Shown here: positions 39,116 to 50,798 of the stretch, in pieces
How positions within the stretch are numbered: the stretch's first letter is position 1
How the letters are laid out: every line of letters starts with the position of its first letter
NCBI GenBank assembly: GCA_002307375.1
Contig: NTJI01000004.1
Span: forward strand, 62,001 to 126,000
Length of the DNA: 64,000 nt
Direction: 5' to 3'
From: Lysobacteraceae bacterium NML93-0399
Lineage (GTDB): Bacteria; Pseudomonadota; Gammaproteobacteria; Xanthomonadales; Xanthomonadaceae
Made by a program: the position numbers and the translations under genes
Notes under the pieces: model-generated
Seen by the model: only the letters and a program-made list of their open reading frames with translations
Told to the model about the DNA's origin: nothing
The model's database searches: none

Positions 39116-41347
39116 TCAGAACGTGTAGCGCAGGCCCATCGTCAGGCTGCGTCCGCGCAACGGCGACTGGTCCTTGACGAACGAGGTGTGCACGTACGCG
39201 GTTTCGTTGAGCAGGTTGGTGCCGCGCAGGTAGAACTCGGCCTGCTGTCGCGCGGTGAGGTCGAGGCGATAGGCCAGGGTGCCGTTGACCATGTTGTAAC
39301 CGCCGGTTTCGGTCTCGTAAGACGCGATTCGGTCCTGCGAGAAATTGCGGTAGTACTCGGCATCGGCGGTGTAGGGCCCGTTCGTCCACTGGTAGCGGGC
39401 GCCCAGCCGGGCCGGCGGGATGCGTGGCAGGTTGTCGTCCTCGCTCCGCAGCGAAGCGCGCACGTAATCGCCAAAGACGGTCAGCTGGTGCGCGGGCGCC
39501 AGGCGGAAGCTCACCTGGCCGTCGAGGCCGTTGAAGGTGGCGTCGGCCGCGGTGTAGACCAGGAACTTGTGCGGCACACCGGTTTCGCTGTCGGTGCCGA
39601 ACAGGCGTGCGAACACGTAGTCGTCGATGTTCTGGTGGAACACGCCCACCTCGAACTCAACGCGGCCGCCGACCTTGCGCAGCTTCAGGTCGGCCGAGCG
39701 GGTGGTTTCCAGCAGGTCCGGCCTGCTCGAGGGGAAGGTCGGCGAGACGCCGCCCGAACGCACCAGTCCTACTTCGTAGCTGTTGGCGGCGAGGTTATTG
39801 CCGTAGGCGTAGAGCTCGCGCACGCTCGGTGCGCGCTGGGTGCGACCGATCGACAGCGCGGTCGAATACCCGCCGCCCAATCTCCAGTTGGCACCGATCG
39901 AGGCCGACACCGGGCTGACCTTGGAGTCCGGGTTGCGGGCGAAGAACGCATCGAGTTCTTCATCGCGGATGACCTCTTCCCAGTTCGGCCCGTACCACTC
40001 GGTGAACAGGTCTTTGTATTCGTCCGACAGCAGGTGCCGGAATTCGGGCGCCGGCACGGTGATGTCGCGCCAGTCCTTGCGCGCAGCCACCGTAAGGTCG
40101 ACGTTGCCGAACGTCCGCTGCTCGCTCAAGAAGACGCCGATGTTCTTCGTGTTGTGGAAGTACGGCGGCTCAAGCCCATAGCCGTTCTCGGGGAAGGGCA
40201 CGTGCAGATTGTTGACGTTGAGGCCGCTGAAACTGCCGTCGGTGAACTGGACACCGAACACGCCGGTGAACCCCAGCAGTGGCACGTGCGTGACTTCCAG
40301 CCGGACATCGTCGACATCGTTGGTGTAGCGGTTGAAGAGCGCCGGGCCGTCGATCTCGTTGTGGGCGTAGTCGGTCGACGTCAGGCGCAGGCGCACATGC
40401 GCAAGGCCGGGCAGGGGATTGTCGTAATCGGCGCGGACATCGGTGCGCTCGCTGCGCATGTCGATCCAGGCGGTGTGATCGTCGGACGAGCCGAACGGGT
40501 CCTCGAATCCACCGTGCGCCACACAATGCGGATCGGGTCCGTGGATGTGGCAGACGCCGTTCTTGTGCGAGTGCCCCGGCAGGCCGTAAGCACTTTCCTG
40601 GCGGGTATGTGCGGCGCCGATGTAGCCGCGCTCGGTCACCCACGAGGCGCCGAAGGATGCGGTGGTGCCTTCGGCGAACGAATCGAACAGGCGTCCGCCG
40701 GGAATGTCGTAGTCCTCGCTCAGATGGCGCGCGACTTCGGCGTGCAGCGCGATCTCGCCGACGCCCGCCGTCACGCGTCCCACGCCGGTGCGTTCACGAT
40801 CCCCCGAGCCCAGCCGCACTTCCGCCGCGCCGGTGATGCCGGTCTCGGGCAAGCGCTTCGGAATACGGCCGTCGATCAGATTGACCGCGCCATTCATCGC
40901 GTTGCCGCCGTAGATCACGGCCGCGGGGCCGCGGATGATTTCGATCGCGTCCAGCAGCATCGGGTCGGTGGCGACGGCGTGGTCGGGCGACACCGCCGAG
41001 GCGTCGAAGACCGTTGCCCCGTCGGACAGGATCTCGATGCGCGGCAGCGTCTGGCCACGGATGACGGGACGCGAGGCGCCGCCGCCGAAGTTGTCCAGAT
41101 GCACGCCGGGCAGGCCGTCGAGCGTCTCGCCCAGGCCCCCCTTGCGGCGATGCGTCAGGGCGTCCCCACTGAGGACCTGTACCGGCAGCAGGCTGCGGGT
41201 GGGCGCGCTCGCACGCTCTCCGGTGACGAGCAGCCGGTCGAGCTCGATGGGAGAGTGGGCCGCAGTCTGGGCGAACGCGACTGCAGGTGAGATCAGAAGG
41301 CTGGCGATGGCGAGGACGAGGAGGCGTCGCGTCGGTGTTGGGCTCAT
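39116..41347 (-). CDS. znuD: ZnuD-like TonB-dependent receptor (probable zinc receptor)
   Basis: A 743-residue outer-membrane receptor with a signal peptide (LLVLAIASLLISPAVAFA), a plug domain (IRGQTLPRIEILSDGATVFD, EIIRGPAAVIYGGNAMNGAVN) and a barrel ending in SLTMGLRYTF. A His/Cys-rich extracellular loop at about residues 256-281 (HSHKNGVCHIHG, HCVAHGG) closely resembles the metal-binding loop of Neisseria ZnuD, supporting zinc uptake. ATG 41347 is preferred because it puts the signal peptide at the N terminus; 41416 is possible. A Zur-like box lies far upstream (41629-41644). Confidence 0.85.
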   Translation of the reverse strand: MSPTPTRRLLVLAIASLLISPAVAFAQTAAHSPIELDRLLVTGERASAPTRSLLPVQVLSGDALTHRRKGGLGETLDGLPGVHLDNFGGGASRPVIRGQTLPRIEILSDGATVFDASAVSPDHAVATDPMLLDAIEIIRGPAAVIYGGNAMNGAVNLIDGRIPKRLPETGITGAAEVRLGSGDRERTGVGRVTAGVGEIALHAEVARHLSEDYDIPGGRLFDSFAEGTTASFGASWVTERGYIGAAHTRQESAYGLPGHSHKNGVCHIHGPDPHCVAHGGFEDPFGSSDDHTAWIDMRSERTDVRADYDNPLPGLAHVRLRLTSTDYAHNEIDGPALFNRYTNDVDDVRLEVTHVPLLGFTGVFGVQFTDGSFSGLNVNNLHVPFPENGYGLEPPYFHNTKNIGVFLSEQRTFGNVDLTVAARKDWRDITVPAPEFRHLLSDEYKDLFTEWYGPNWEEVIRDEELDAFFARNPDSKVSPVSASIGANWRLGGGYSTALSIGRTQRAPSVRELYAYGNNLAANSYEVGLVRSGGVSPTFPSSRPDLLETTRSADLKLRKVGGRVEFEVGVFHQNIDDYVFARLFGTDSETGVPHKFLVYTAADATFNGLDGQVSFRLAPAHQLTVFGDYVRASLRSEDDNLPRIPPARLGARYQWTNGPYTADAEYYRNFSQDRIASYETETGGYNMVNGTLAYRLDLTARQQAEFYLRGTNLLNETAYVHTSFVKDQSPLRGRSLTMGLRYTF

Positions 41348-42003
41348 GGCGTTCTTTGCAGGTGAGGTGATGTCAGCTCGCGCGATTGGGACCCGCATCG
41401 TTCGATGGGCGGACACGGATCGGTCGATCGACTTGGAGGACGGCGCACGCAGCGACAGCCTTCGCGCCGGGAGTCGGGCGACGACGGCAATCGAACGTGT
41501 TCGGAGTGCGCCTCGCGAGGCGCGGGCAGCGCATCACGAGGCGCGCGATACCCCAAGCACGCTGCGTGTCAGCGCGCTTGTCGCAGTTCGCAATGCGGGA
41601 ACGGGTGCCATCCCTCTACGCCCGCTCGGTTGATATAACATAACACCTATCGATGCCTTCGTACGGCTCTCGACAGCCGCTGCGCAAGAGCTGCAGGCCT
41701 GGCGCAGCGGGACACGCATTGGAAGGCGGTCGCGTCCACGTCGGGGCGTTCCCAGTGACATTCCCTCGAGACGCCAACCGCGCTCGCGTCCCGCTTCGGC
41801 CCTAATCGCCAATACGGGGACAGTGTTCGGCAGGGCAGGAAAAGCCCCCCGGAGCTTGCAGAAACGCCTGCGGCTCTTTGTCGCATGCGGGTGTTTGCAG
41901 GCATCCGTGCAGCATTGCGCCATTACAATTTGCACTTCAGCCTTGTGCGGTGATGCGCGTGCCTCGGGCGAGGTCGATCGCGTGATTGCCCGGATGTCAT
42001 CCG
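41348..42003. other. Gene-free region upstream of the znuD-like gene
   Basis: About 650 bases without a supported gene. The only AT-rich element is the Zur-like box near 41629-41644; the rest is GC-rich and has no clear terminator or RNA gene. Confidence 0.5.
41629..41644 (-). promoter_or_regulatory. Candidate Zur-type box
   Basis: On the minus strand the site reads GTTATGTTATATCAAC, similar to the TGTTATAxTATAACA pattern of gammaproteobacterial Zur boxes in its left half and centre. It is about 280 bases upstream of the znuD-like start, far for a repressor site unless the leader is long. Confidence 0.35.
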
Positions 42004-42162
42004 ATGTACGACTGGTTTCCCATCGTGTTCTTTGCGTTCAAGGCCGTCGTACTGGGTACCGGCATGTTCTTCGCCATCAAGTGGCACCACGATCAGGCGA
42101 AAAAAGACAAGCAGGACGCGCAAACCAAGGGCGACTCGAAAGGCGACGACGAGGCGTCGTGA
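42004..42162 (+). CDS. Small membrane protein (52 residues)
   Basis: A 52-codon gene encoding MYDWFPIVFFAFKAVVLG followed by TGMFFAIKWHHDQAKKDKQD and an acidic/basic tail. One membrane helix (about residues 5-27) is followed by a cytosolic charged tail, a pattern of small conserved inner-membrane proteins. The ribosome site is weak. Function unknown; from memory, a similar sequence occurs in other xanthomonads, which is the main reason for believing it. Confidence 0.65.
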   Translation: MYDWFPIVFFAFKAVVLGTGMFFAIKWHHDQAKKDKQDAQTKGDSKGDDEAS

Positions 42163-42446
42163 GGACGACGCGCGCCGCTTGGCGGTGTTCGCTGGTCGTT
42201 TCGCGCTGGTCGGTCCGTTTCGCGTCTGCGGGCCGCGCAGCCGCCGCCCGCCCTGAGCGTCAGACGGCGCGCAACTTGGGACGTTTGCCGGTTGGCTGAG
42301 GCGTCTCGCCGCCGACGGCCGCGTATGCGGTGATTCGAGGCGCGGGCAACCCTTGATCGATCTGCGCACTGCCACGACGCCGTGCGCATGACGCGCTACC
42401 GACCGTGCGGACGCTAGGGTGGCCGGCCCCCAAATGACGAAGCACC

Positions 42447-43055
42447 ATGCGCCATCGCAATCGCGGCGGGCAGCAGGCGGCCGCCCCCGACGTACATTCG
42501 CACCGCGTCCTGCTGGGGCAGGTGCTCGCAGCGAATCTGGTGATGACCGCGTTGCTCGCCGTGGCCAGCCAGACGGCCGAATCCGATGCGCTGCTCGCCA
42601 ACACGCTCGAAAAGGGCTCGGATGTCATCGCCTATGCGCTGGCCTTCTGGGCCGTGGGACGCGCGCGCCGCTGGCAACGGTGGATCACCGTGGGGTCGGC
42701 GATTCTGCTCGTGCTGCTGGCCCTGGGCGTGCTCGCGCAGATCGCGCGCCATTTCGAGAATGGCGGGGAACCGGTGGGCGGCGCCATGATGGCCTTGGCC
42801 GTACTCGGCGCACTGGTGAATCTGTGGTGCCTTCGACGGATCCGGCGCGAACGCTCCGACTCGTTGAGCCTGCAGGTTGCAGAGGTTTTCACCTTCGACA
42901 CCTTCGCCATCAACGCCTGTGTGTTCGCCGCGGGCGCGCTTGTGCTGGTCTGGGACGTCGCGTGGCCCGACTGGGTGGCAGGCGCGGTCATCGTCGTAAT
43001 CGCGCTGCGCGGTGCACGTCTGCTGTTTCGACGGGCGTTCGCGAAAAGGGGATAG
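42447..43055 (+). CDS. CDF-like membrane protein, probably without full metal site
   Basis: A 202-residue membrane protein with about six helices. Its first half resembles the cation diffusion facilitator fold (LEKGSDVIAYALAFWAVGR in helix 2, FTFDTFAINACVF in helix 5), but the standard HxxxD/DxxxD metal ligands are only partly recognisable and the cytosolic C-terminal metal domain is missing. It may be a zinc or other cation transporter-like protein with altered function. A zinc role would fit the nearby ZnuD-like receptor but is not proved. Confidence 0.6.
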   Translation: MRHRNRGGQQAAAPDVHSHRVLLGQVLAANLVMTALLAVASQTAESDALLANTLEKGSDVIAYALAFWAVGRARRWQRWITVGSAILLVLLALGVLAQIARHFENGGEPVGGAMMALAVLGALVNLWCLRRIRRERSDSLSLQVAEVFTFDTFAINACVFAAGALVLVWDVAWPDWVAGAVIVVIALRGARLLFRRAFAKRG

Positions 43056-43117
43056 GCGCTTCTCACGCGCCGAACTGCGGCAGCTGCGATCAAACGGCGA
43101 CAGGCTGGGCGCCGGAA

Positions 43118-43143
43118 ACAGAACGGCCCGCAATGCGGGCCGT
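43118..43143 (-). terminator. Terminator of the bkd-ilvE operon
   Basis: A perfect 9-bp stem ACGGCCCGC/GCGGGCCGT with a 3-base loop, followed on the minus strand by TCTGTTTCC, located 25 bases past the ilvE stop. Confidence 0.7.
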
Positions 43144-43167
43144 GTGTCTGTCAGCGTATCGCGCGGC

Positions 43168-44265
43168 TCATACCAGCCGCGTCAGCCAGCCATGGCGGTC
43201 CGGCACGCGGCCGTACTGGATGTCGAGCAGGTCCTTGCGGATCGCCATCGTCACCTCCCCCGGCTGCGCGTCGGCATCGCCCACGCTGAAGTCGCTGCCC
43301 TTGAGCACGCCGATCGGCGAGATGCTGGCGGCGGTGCCGCAGGCGAACACCTCGGCGATCTCCCCCGAGCGCACGCCCTCAATCCACTCGCTGATCTCCA
43401 CGCGCCGCTCGGTGACGGTGTGGCCGCGGTCGCGCAGCAGCTGGATCACGCTGTCGCGGGTGATGCCTTCCAGGATGCTGCCGGTGAGCGCCGGCGTGAC
43501 GACGCTGCCGTCCTTCTGCACAAGGAACACGTTCATGCCGCCGAGTTCTTCGACGTAGGTGTTCGTTTCCGCATCGAGGAACAGCACCTGCGCGCAGTCG
43601 TTGGCCACGGCCTCGCGCTGCGGCAGCAGCGAGGCGGCATAGTTGCCGCCGCACTTGGCCGAACCGGTACCGCCGCGGCCTGCACGTGCGTAGTCGCGCG
43701 AGAGCCAGATCGAGACCGGCTTGATGCCGCCCTTGAAGTAGGCGCCGGCCGGGCTGGCGATGACGTAGTAGGCCACGCGACGGGCCGGGCGCACGCCGAG
43801 GAAATCCTCGTTGGCGATCATGAAGGGCCGGATGTACAGGCTCGACTCGCCGCCGCCCGGCACCCAGGCTTCATCGGTCTTGACCAGCTGCCGGATCGAT
43901 TCGACGAACAGATCCACCGGCAGTTCCGGCAATGCCATGCGGCGCGCCGAATGCTGCAGGCGGCGGCCGTTGGCATCGGGGCGGAAAGTCCACACCGAAC
44001 CGTCGGCATGGCGGAATGCCTTTATGCCTTCGAAGATTTCCTGGCCGTAATGCAACACCGCGGCCGCCGGCGAGAACGTCAGCGGGCCGAAGGGCCGCAC
44101 GTGCGCGTCGTGCCAGCCGGCGTCGACGGTCCAGTCGATCGCCACCATGTGATCGGTGAAGTGCGTGCCGAAGCCGGGGTCGGCGAGGATGGCTTCGCGA
44201 TCGGCCTGCTCGCGCAGTTGCTGCGAGGGGACGATGCGGAAGGTGTGGATCGGCTCTACGGTCAT
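43168..44265 (-). CDS. ilvE: Branched-chain amino acid aminotransferase
   Basis: A 365-residue class IV PLP enzyme that interconverts Leu, Ile and Val with their 2-oxo acids. Family landmarks are HYGQEIFEGIKAFRHADGSVW, the PLP lysine in GGTGSAKCGGNYAAS, ELGGMNVF and FACGTAASISPIG. The start at ATG 44265 gives the usual MTVEPIHTFRIV. It is the last gene of a bkd-type operon: it makes the keto acids that the dehydrogenase complex converts to branched acyl-CoA primers. Iso-branched fatty acids are typical of Xanthomonadaceae, which fits this linkage. Confidence 0.95.
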   Translation of the reverse strand: MTVEPIHTFRIVPSQQLREQADREAILADPGFGTHFTDHMVAIDWTVDAGWHDAHVRPFGPLTFSPAAAVLHYGQEIFEGIKAFRHADGSVWTFRPDANGRRLQHSARRMALPELPVDLFVESIRQLVKTDEAWVPGGGESSLYIRPFMIANEDFLGVRPARRVAYYVIASPAGAYFKGGIKPVSIWLSRDYARAGRGGTGSAKCGGNYAASLLPQREAVANDCAQVLFLDAETNTYVEELGGMNVFLVQKDGSVVTPALTGSILEGITRDSVIQLLRDRGHTVTERRVEISEWIEGVRSGEIAEVFACGTAASISPIGVLKGSDFSVGDADAQPGEVTMAIRKDLLDIQYGRVPDRHGWLTRLV

Positions 44266-44275
44266 GCGGCGTGGC

Positions 44276-45682
44276 TCAGATGTGCAGGGCGTGGCCGAGT
44301 GCGCGCAGCGCGGCTTCCTGCACGGCTTCGCCCAGCGTCGGGTGGGGGTGGATGGTACCGGCGATGTCCTCGAGCGTGGCGCCCATCTCGATGGACTGCA
44401 CGAACGCGATCGACAGCTCCGAGACCTGCACGCCCACGGCCTGCCAGCCGAGGATGCGGTGATCGTCCGCACGCGCGACCACGCGCACGAAGCCGTCGGT
44501 CGATTCGAGCGACATCGCCCGGCCGTTGGCCGCGAATGGGAACATCGAGGCCTTGATCTCGATGCCCTGCGCCTTGGCCTCATCCGGCGACAGGCCGACA
44601 ACGACCACTTCCGGATCGGTGAAGCACACCGCCGGAATCGCGGCCGGCACGAAGTGGCGCTTCTTGCCGCTGACCACTTCGGCAACGAGTTCGCCCTGCG
44701 CCATCGCGCGATGCGCCAGCATCGGCTCACCGGCGACATCGCCGATCGCCCACACGTTACGCATCGAGGTTTTGCACTGGTCGTCGATCTTGATCGCCTT
44801 GCCGGCGAGATCGAGGCCCAGCGATTCGAGGTTGAAGCCGTCGGTCTTCGGGCGACGGCCCACCGCGACCAGGATCTGGTCGGCGTCGAGCGTCAGTTCG
44901 GTGCCGTCCGGATCACGCACGCGCAGCGCGCCGTCATCGGTCAGGCCCAGCACGCTGTGCTTGGTCAGCACCTTGACGCCCGACTTCTGCAGGTGCGTGG
45001 CAACCGGCTTGGTGAGTTCGGCGTCGTAGGCCGGCAAGATGCGGTCCTGCGCCTCGACCACGGTCACCTCGCAACCGAGCTTGCGATACACGGTGCCCAG
45101 TTCCAGGCCGATGTAGCCGCCACCGACGACGATAAGGTGCTTCGGCAGCGCGGTCGGCGACAGCGCTTCGGTCGAGGAGATGACCTTGCCGCCGAAGGGC
45201 AGGAAGGGCAGCTCCACGGGTTCAGAACCCGTGGCCAGCAGCAGGTGCTCGCACTTGATGCGCAGGGTGCCGCCGTCGTCCCCGGCGCCCGCCACATCGA
45301 CGGTCTTGCCGTCGACGATCGTGGCCCAGCCCTTGACCAGCTGCGCGCCGTTCTTCTTCAGCAGCGCGCTGACGCCGCTGGTGAGCTTCTTGACGATGCC
45401 GCCCTTCCACTCGACGGTCTTGCCGATGTCGATCGCCGGCGACTGCACCGTGATGCCCAGCGGCGAGGTGCCGGCGGCAAACGCGGCGGTCTTGGCGAAT
45501 TCCTCGGCGGCGTGGATCAGGGCCTTGGACGGGATGCAGCCGATGTTGAGGCAGGTGCCGCCGGGGTTGACGCCCTCGACGACGATGGTCTTGACGCCGA
45601 GCTGGCCGGCGCGGATGCCGGCGATGTAGCCGCCGGGGCCGCCGCCGATGACCAGCAGCTGGGTTTCGATGGTGTTGGACAT
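44276..45682 (-). CDS. lpd: Dihydrolipoyl dehydrogenase (E3)
   Basis: E3 reoxidises dihydrolipoyl groups of the E2 subunit with NAD, as part of the 2-oxo acid dehydrogenase complex. The 468-residue flavoprotein has the FAD-binding [14 protein letters not shown], the redox disulfide in [15 protein letters not shown], the NAD-binding [10 protein letters not shown] and the C-terminal His-Glu region [15 protein letters not shown]. It lies 7 bases from bkdB. Most genomes of this group have further lpd genes, so this copy is probably dedicated to the branched-chain complex. Confidence 0.96.
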   Translation of the reverse strand: MSNTIETQLLVIGGGPGGYIAGIRAGQLGVKTIVVEGVNPGGTCLNIGCIPSKALIHAAEEFAKTAAFAAGTSPLGITVQSPAIDIGKTVEWKGGIVKKLTSGVSALLKKNGAQLVKGWATIVDGKTVDVAGAGDDGGTLRIKCEHLLLATGSEPVELPFLPFGGKVISSTEALSPTALPKHLIVVGGGYIGLELGTVYRKLGCEVTVVEAQDRILPAYDAELTKPVATHLQKSGVKVLTKHSVLGLTDDGALRVRDPDGTELTLDADQILVAVGRRPKTDGFNLESLGLDLAGKAIKIDDQCKTSMRNVWAIGDVAGEPMLAHRAMAQGELVAEVVSGKKRHFVPAAIPAVCFTDPEVVVVGLSPDEAKAQGIEIKASMFPFAANGRAMSLESTDGFVRVVARADDHRILGWQAVGVQVSELSIAFVQSIEMGATLEDIAGTIHPHPTLGEAVQEAALRALGHALHI

Positions 45683-45689
45683 CAGAGAC

Positions 45690-47036
45690 TCACTCCACGA
45701 ACAGCAGCGCAGGGGTTTCCAGACGACGACGGATCGCCTGCACGAATTCGGCCGCGTCCATGCCGTCGACGATGCGATGGTCGAACGAGGACGAAAGGTT
45801 CATCAGCTTGCGCGCGACCACCTGTCCGTCCTTGAACATCGGGCGCTCGATGATGCGGTTGACGCCGACGATCGCGACTTCCGGATGGTTGATGATCGGC
45901 GTGGTGACGATGCCGCCCACCGGGCCGAGGCTGCTGATGGTGATGGTGGAACCCGACAGCTCCTCGCGCGTGGCCTTGCCGTCGCGTACCGCACCGGCCA
46001 GACGCGAAATCTCGGCAGCGGTCTGCCACAGGTCCAGCGATTCGGCATGCGCGATCACCGGCACCGACAGGCCCACCGCGCTCTGCGTGGCGATGCCGAG
46101 CTGCACACCTTCATAGCGCGTGACGATGTTGGCCTCGTCGTCGAACCGGGCGTTCATCTGCGGGAAGTCGCGTGCGGCGAGGATCACCGCGCGTGCCAGC
46201 AGCGGCAGCAGGGTCAGCTTGCCGCGCTCCTTGCCCCAGCGTTCGTTGAGCTTGGCGCGCAGCGCCTCGACCTCGGTGACGTCGATCTCTTCCACGTACG
46301 TGATGTGCGGAATGTTCGACCACGACTGCTGCATCTTCTGCGCGATCTTGCGGCGCAGGCCCATGATCGGAATCTGCTGTTCGCCTGTGCGGCGCGCGTA
46401 GCCACCGCCAGAAGTACCACCGCCGCTCGACTGCGCCTTGCCGCCGGCTTGCGCGTAGGCGTCCAGGTCGGCGTGCAGGATGCGACCGCCCGGACCGGTG
46501 GCCGGCACGTAACGCAGCTCGATGCCCATGTCCCAGGCACGACGACGTACGGCCGGCGAGGCAAGCGGCGCTTCACCTGCGTTGAGCACCCCATTGGTGA
46601 CGGCGCCGCGGTGATTGGTGATTGGTGATTCGTGATTCGAAACAGCGGGGCTCTTGCCCGCGTCTGCCTTCGCGAGCTCCGGCTTGGACACGTTGGGCTT
46701 GGATGCCTCGACCTTCAGCGCTTCGGCCTTCGGTTCGGCAGGTTTGGCGGCAGCGGGTTCCGGCTCGGCAGCGCCGGCCTTCAGATTGCCGGCGCCTTCG
46801 ACCTCCAGGCGGATCAGCTCGCTGCCGACGGCCATCATCTCGCCGGGCTTGCCGCCCAGGGAAACAACCGTGCCGGCAACGGGCGAGGGGATCTCGACCA
46901 TGGCCTTGTCAGTCATGACCTCGGCCACGACCTGGTCTTCGGCGACGGTGCCGCCGACTTCGACCTTCCAGGCGATGACTTCGACTTCGGCGATGCCTTC
47001 ACCGATGTCCGGCATCTTGATGACGTGGTGTCCCAT
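45690..47036 (-). CDS. bkdB: Dihydrolipoyl acyltransferase (E2) of a branched-chain keto-acid dehydrogenase
   Basis: A 448-residue core enzyme that transfers the acyl group to CoA. It has one N-terminal lipoyl domain (lipoyl-Lys in [14 protein letters not shown]), an Ala/Pro/Lys linker (about 85-125), a peripheral subunit-binding domain ([24 protein letters not shown]) and the catalytic domain, with the active-site signature SFDHRIVDG near the C terminus. The linker contains a stretch ([10 protein letters not shown]) translated from an intergenic-type microrepeat. The next genes downstream are E3 and IlvE. Confidence 0.93.
   Translation of the reverse strand: MGHHVIKMPDIGEGIAEVEVIAWKVEVGGTVAEDQVVAEVMTDKAMVEIPSPVAGTVVSLGGKPGEMMAVGSELIRLEVEGAGNLKAGAAEPEPAAAKPAEPKAEALKVEASKPNVSKPELAKADAGKSPAVSNHESPITNHRGAVTNGVLNAGEAPLASPAVRRRAWDMGIELRYVPATGPGGRILHADLDAYAQAGGKAQSSGGGTSGGGYARRTGEQQIPIMGLRRKIAQKMQQSWSNIPHITYVEEIDVTEVEALRAKLNERWGKERGKLTLLPLLARAVILAARDFPQMNARFDDEANIVTRYEGVQLGIATQSAVGLSVPVIAHAESLDLWQTAAEISRLAGAVRDGKATREELSGSTITISSLGPVGGIVTTPIINHPEVAIVGVNRIIERPMFKDGQVVARKLMNLSSSFDHRIVDGMDAAEFVQAIRRRLETPALLFVE
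46611..46639. repeat. GTGATTGG/GTGATTCG microrepeat inside bkdB
   Basis: Four 7-8 base units lie in the E2 linker coding region and resemble the intergenic GGGATTGG/GGGATTC microrepeat at 1824-1867. The linker tolerates the in-frame insertion. Confidence 0.8.
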
Positions 47037-47039
47037 GGC

Positions 47040-48083
<1,044 letters not shown>

Positions 48084-48087
48084 CTGG

Positions 48088-49655
<1,568 letters not shown>

Positions 49656-50567
49656 ATGCAGATCCCCGCCAACATGTCGCTGCGGCAGCTGCGTTACTTC
49701 GCCGAGGCCGCGGAACTCGGCCAGTTCTCGCAGGCCGCGCGCAAGCTGCACGTCTCCCAGTCGGTGATCACCACCGCCGTGGCCCAGCTGGAAACCCTGC
49801 TGGGCCTGAAGCTGTTCGACCGGTTGCCCCATGGCGTGGTGCTGACCGCGGAAGGCCACCGGTTCCACCAGCACGTGCGACACATTCTGGACACGCTGCA
49901 GGATGCCTTGAGCGAGCCGATGTTCCTGGCCAACACGCTCGCCGGCAGCGTGCGGGTGGGGGCGTCCTACACGGTGCTCGGCTATTTCCTGCCCAGTCTG
50001 CTGGCGCGCTTCAAGCGCTCGCATCCGCAGGTGGAAATCGACCTGATCGACATGGACCGGGCGGAAATCGAACGGGGCGTGGCCGACGGCCGCCTCGATT
50101 TCGGCCTGTGCATCATCTCCAACATGTCCGAGCCCTACGTGCTGCGACGGCAAGTGCTGATCCAGTCGCGCCGCCAGCTGTGGTTGTCGGAAGCGCATCC
50201 GCTGGCGCAGCTGCCGTCGATCTCGCTGGCCGACGTCGCGTCGCATCCCTACATCATGCTGAAGGTCGACGAGGGCGAGGCCTCGGCGATGCGCTACTGG
50301 CAGTCGGCAGGGCGCACGCCCAGCATCGCCTTCCGCACCTCGTCGCTGGAGGCGCTGCGCGGGCTGGTCGGCTACGGCTTCGGCGTGAGCATCCTGTCGG
50401 ACATGGTCTACCGCCCATGGTCGCTGGAAGGCCGGCGCATCGACGTGCGCACGCTGTCGGATGCGATTCCGCCGATGGAGGTCGGCTTGGTCTGGCGGCC
50501 GGACGAACCGCTGTCGCCGCCGGCGCACGCGTTGCATGAATTCCTGGTGTTCGCCTGTGGCGCCTGA
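49656..50567 (+). CDS. LysR-family regulator divergent from bkd
   Basis: A 303-residue LysR-type regulator with the N-terminal winged helix (LRQLRYFAEAAELGQFSQAARKLHVSQSVITTAVAQLE) and the periplasmic-binding-like effector domain (about 90-300). Divergent placement from bkdA1 suggests it senses a branched-chain amino acid or keto acid and controls that operon. The ligand and the exact target are inferred only from position. Confidence 0.9.
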   Translation: MQIPANMSLRQLRYFAEAAELGQFSQAARKLHVSQSVITTAVAQLETLLGLKLFDRLPHGVVLTAEGHRFHQHVRHILDTLQDALSEPMFLANTLAGSVRVGASYTVLGYFLPSLLARFKRSHPQVEIDLIDMDRAEIERGVADGRLDFGLCIISNMSEPYVLRRQVLIQSRRQLWLSEAHPLAQLPSISLADVASHPYIMLKVDEGEASAMRYWQSAGRTPSIAFRTSSLEALRGLVGYGFGVSILSDMVYRPWSLEGRRIDVRTLSDAIPPMEVGLVWRPDEPLSPPAHALHEFLVFACGA

Positions 50568-50606
50568 CGCGACACGACGCAGCGAAACCTGTCCGGCGGG
50601 CCGGCG

Positions 50607-50798
50607 ATGACGCGCGCACGCGGCGAGTTCCGCGGGAACAAGAGCCAACTGCCGAGCAAGCCGTGCGCGGCCTGCGGCCGCAAGATGAGCTGGCGCAAGG
50701 CCTGGGCAAAGAACTGGGAGGCAGTGCGCTACTGCTCGGAACGGTGCCGGCGACAGAAGCCCGCTTCGCCACCGGCCCTCGGACGGGCCGATGGCTGA
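50607..50798 (+). CDS. DUF2256 zinc-ribbon-like small protein
   Basis: A 63-residue protein with the DUF2256 pattern: KPCAACGRKMSWRKAWAKNW then VRYCSERCRRQ, two CxxC/CxxxC pairs likely to bind zinc. It overlaps the photolyase-related gene by 8 bases and is probably co-translated. DUF2256 genes are commonly found beside cryptochrome/photolyase genes, so a supporting role in that pathway is likely, though the exact function is unknown. Confidence 0.85.
   Translation: MTRARGEFRGNKSQLPSKPCAACGRKMSWRKAWAKNWEAVRYCSERCRRQKPASPPALGRADG

Noticed and set aside
41534..41935. Minus-strand frames upstream of the znuD-like gene
   Set aside because: No conserved motif, and they span what looks like regulatory DNA.
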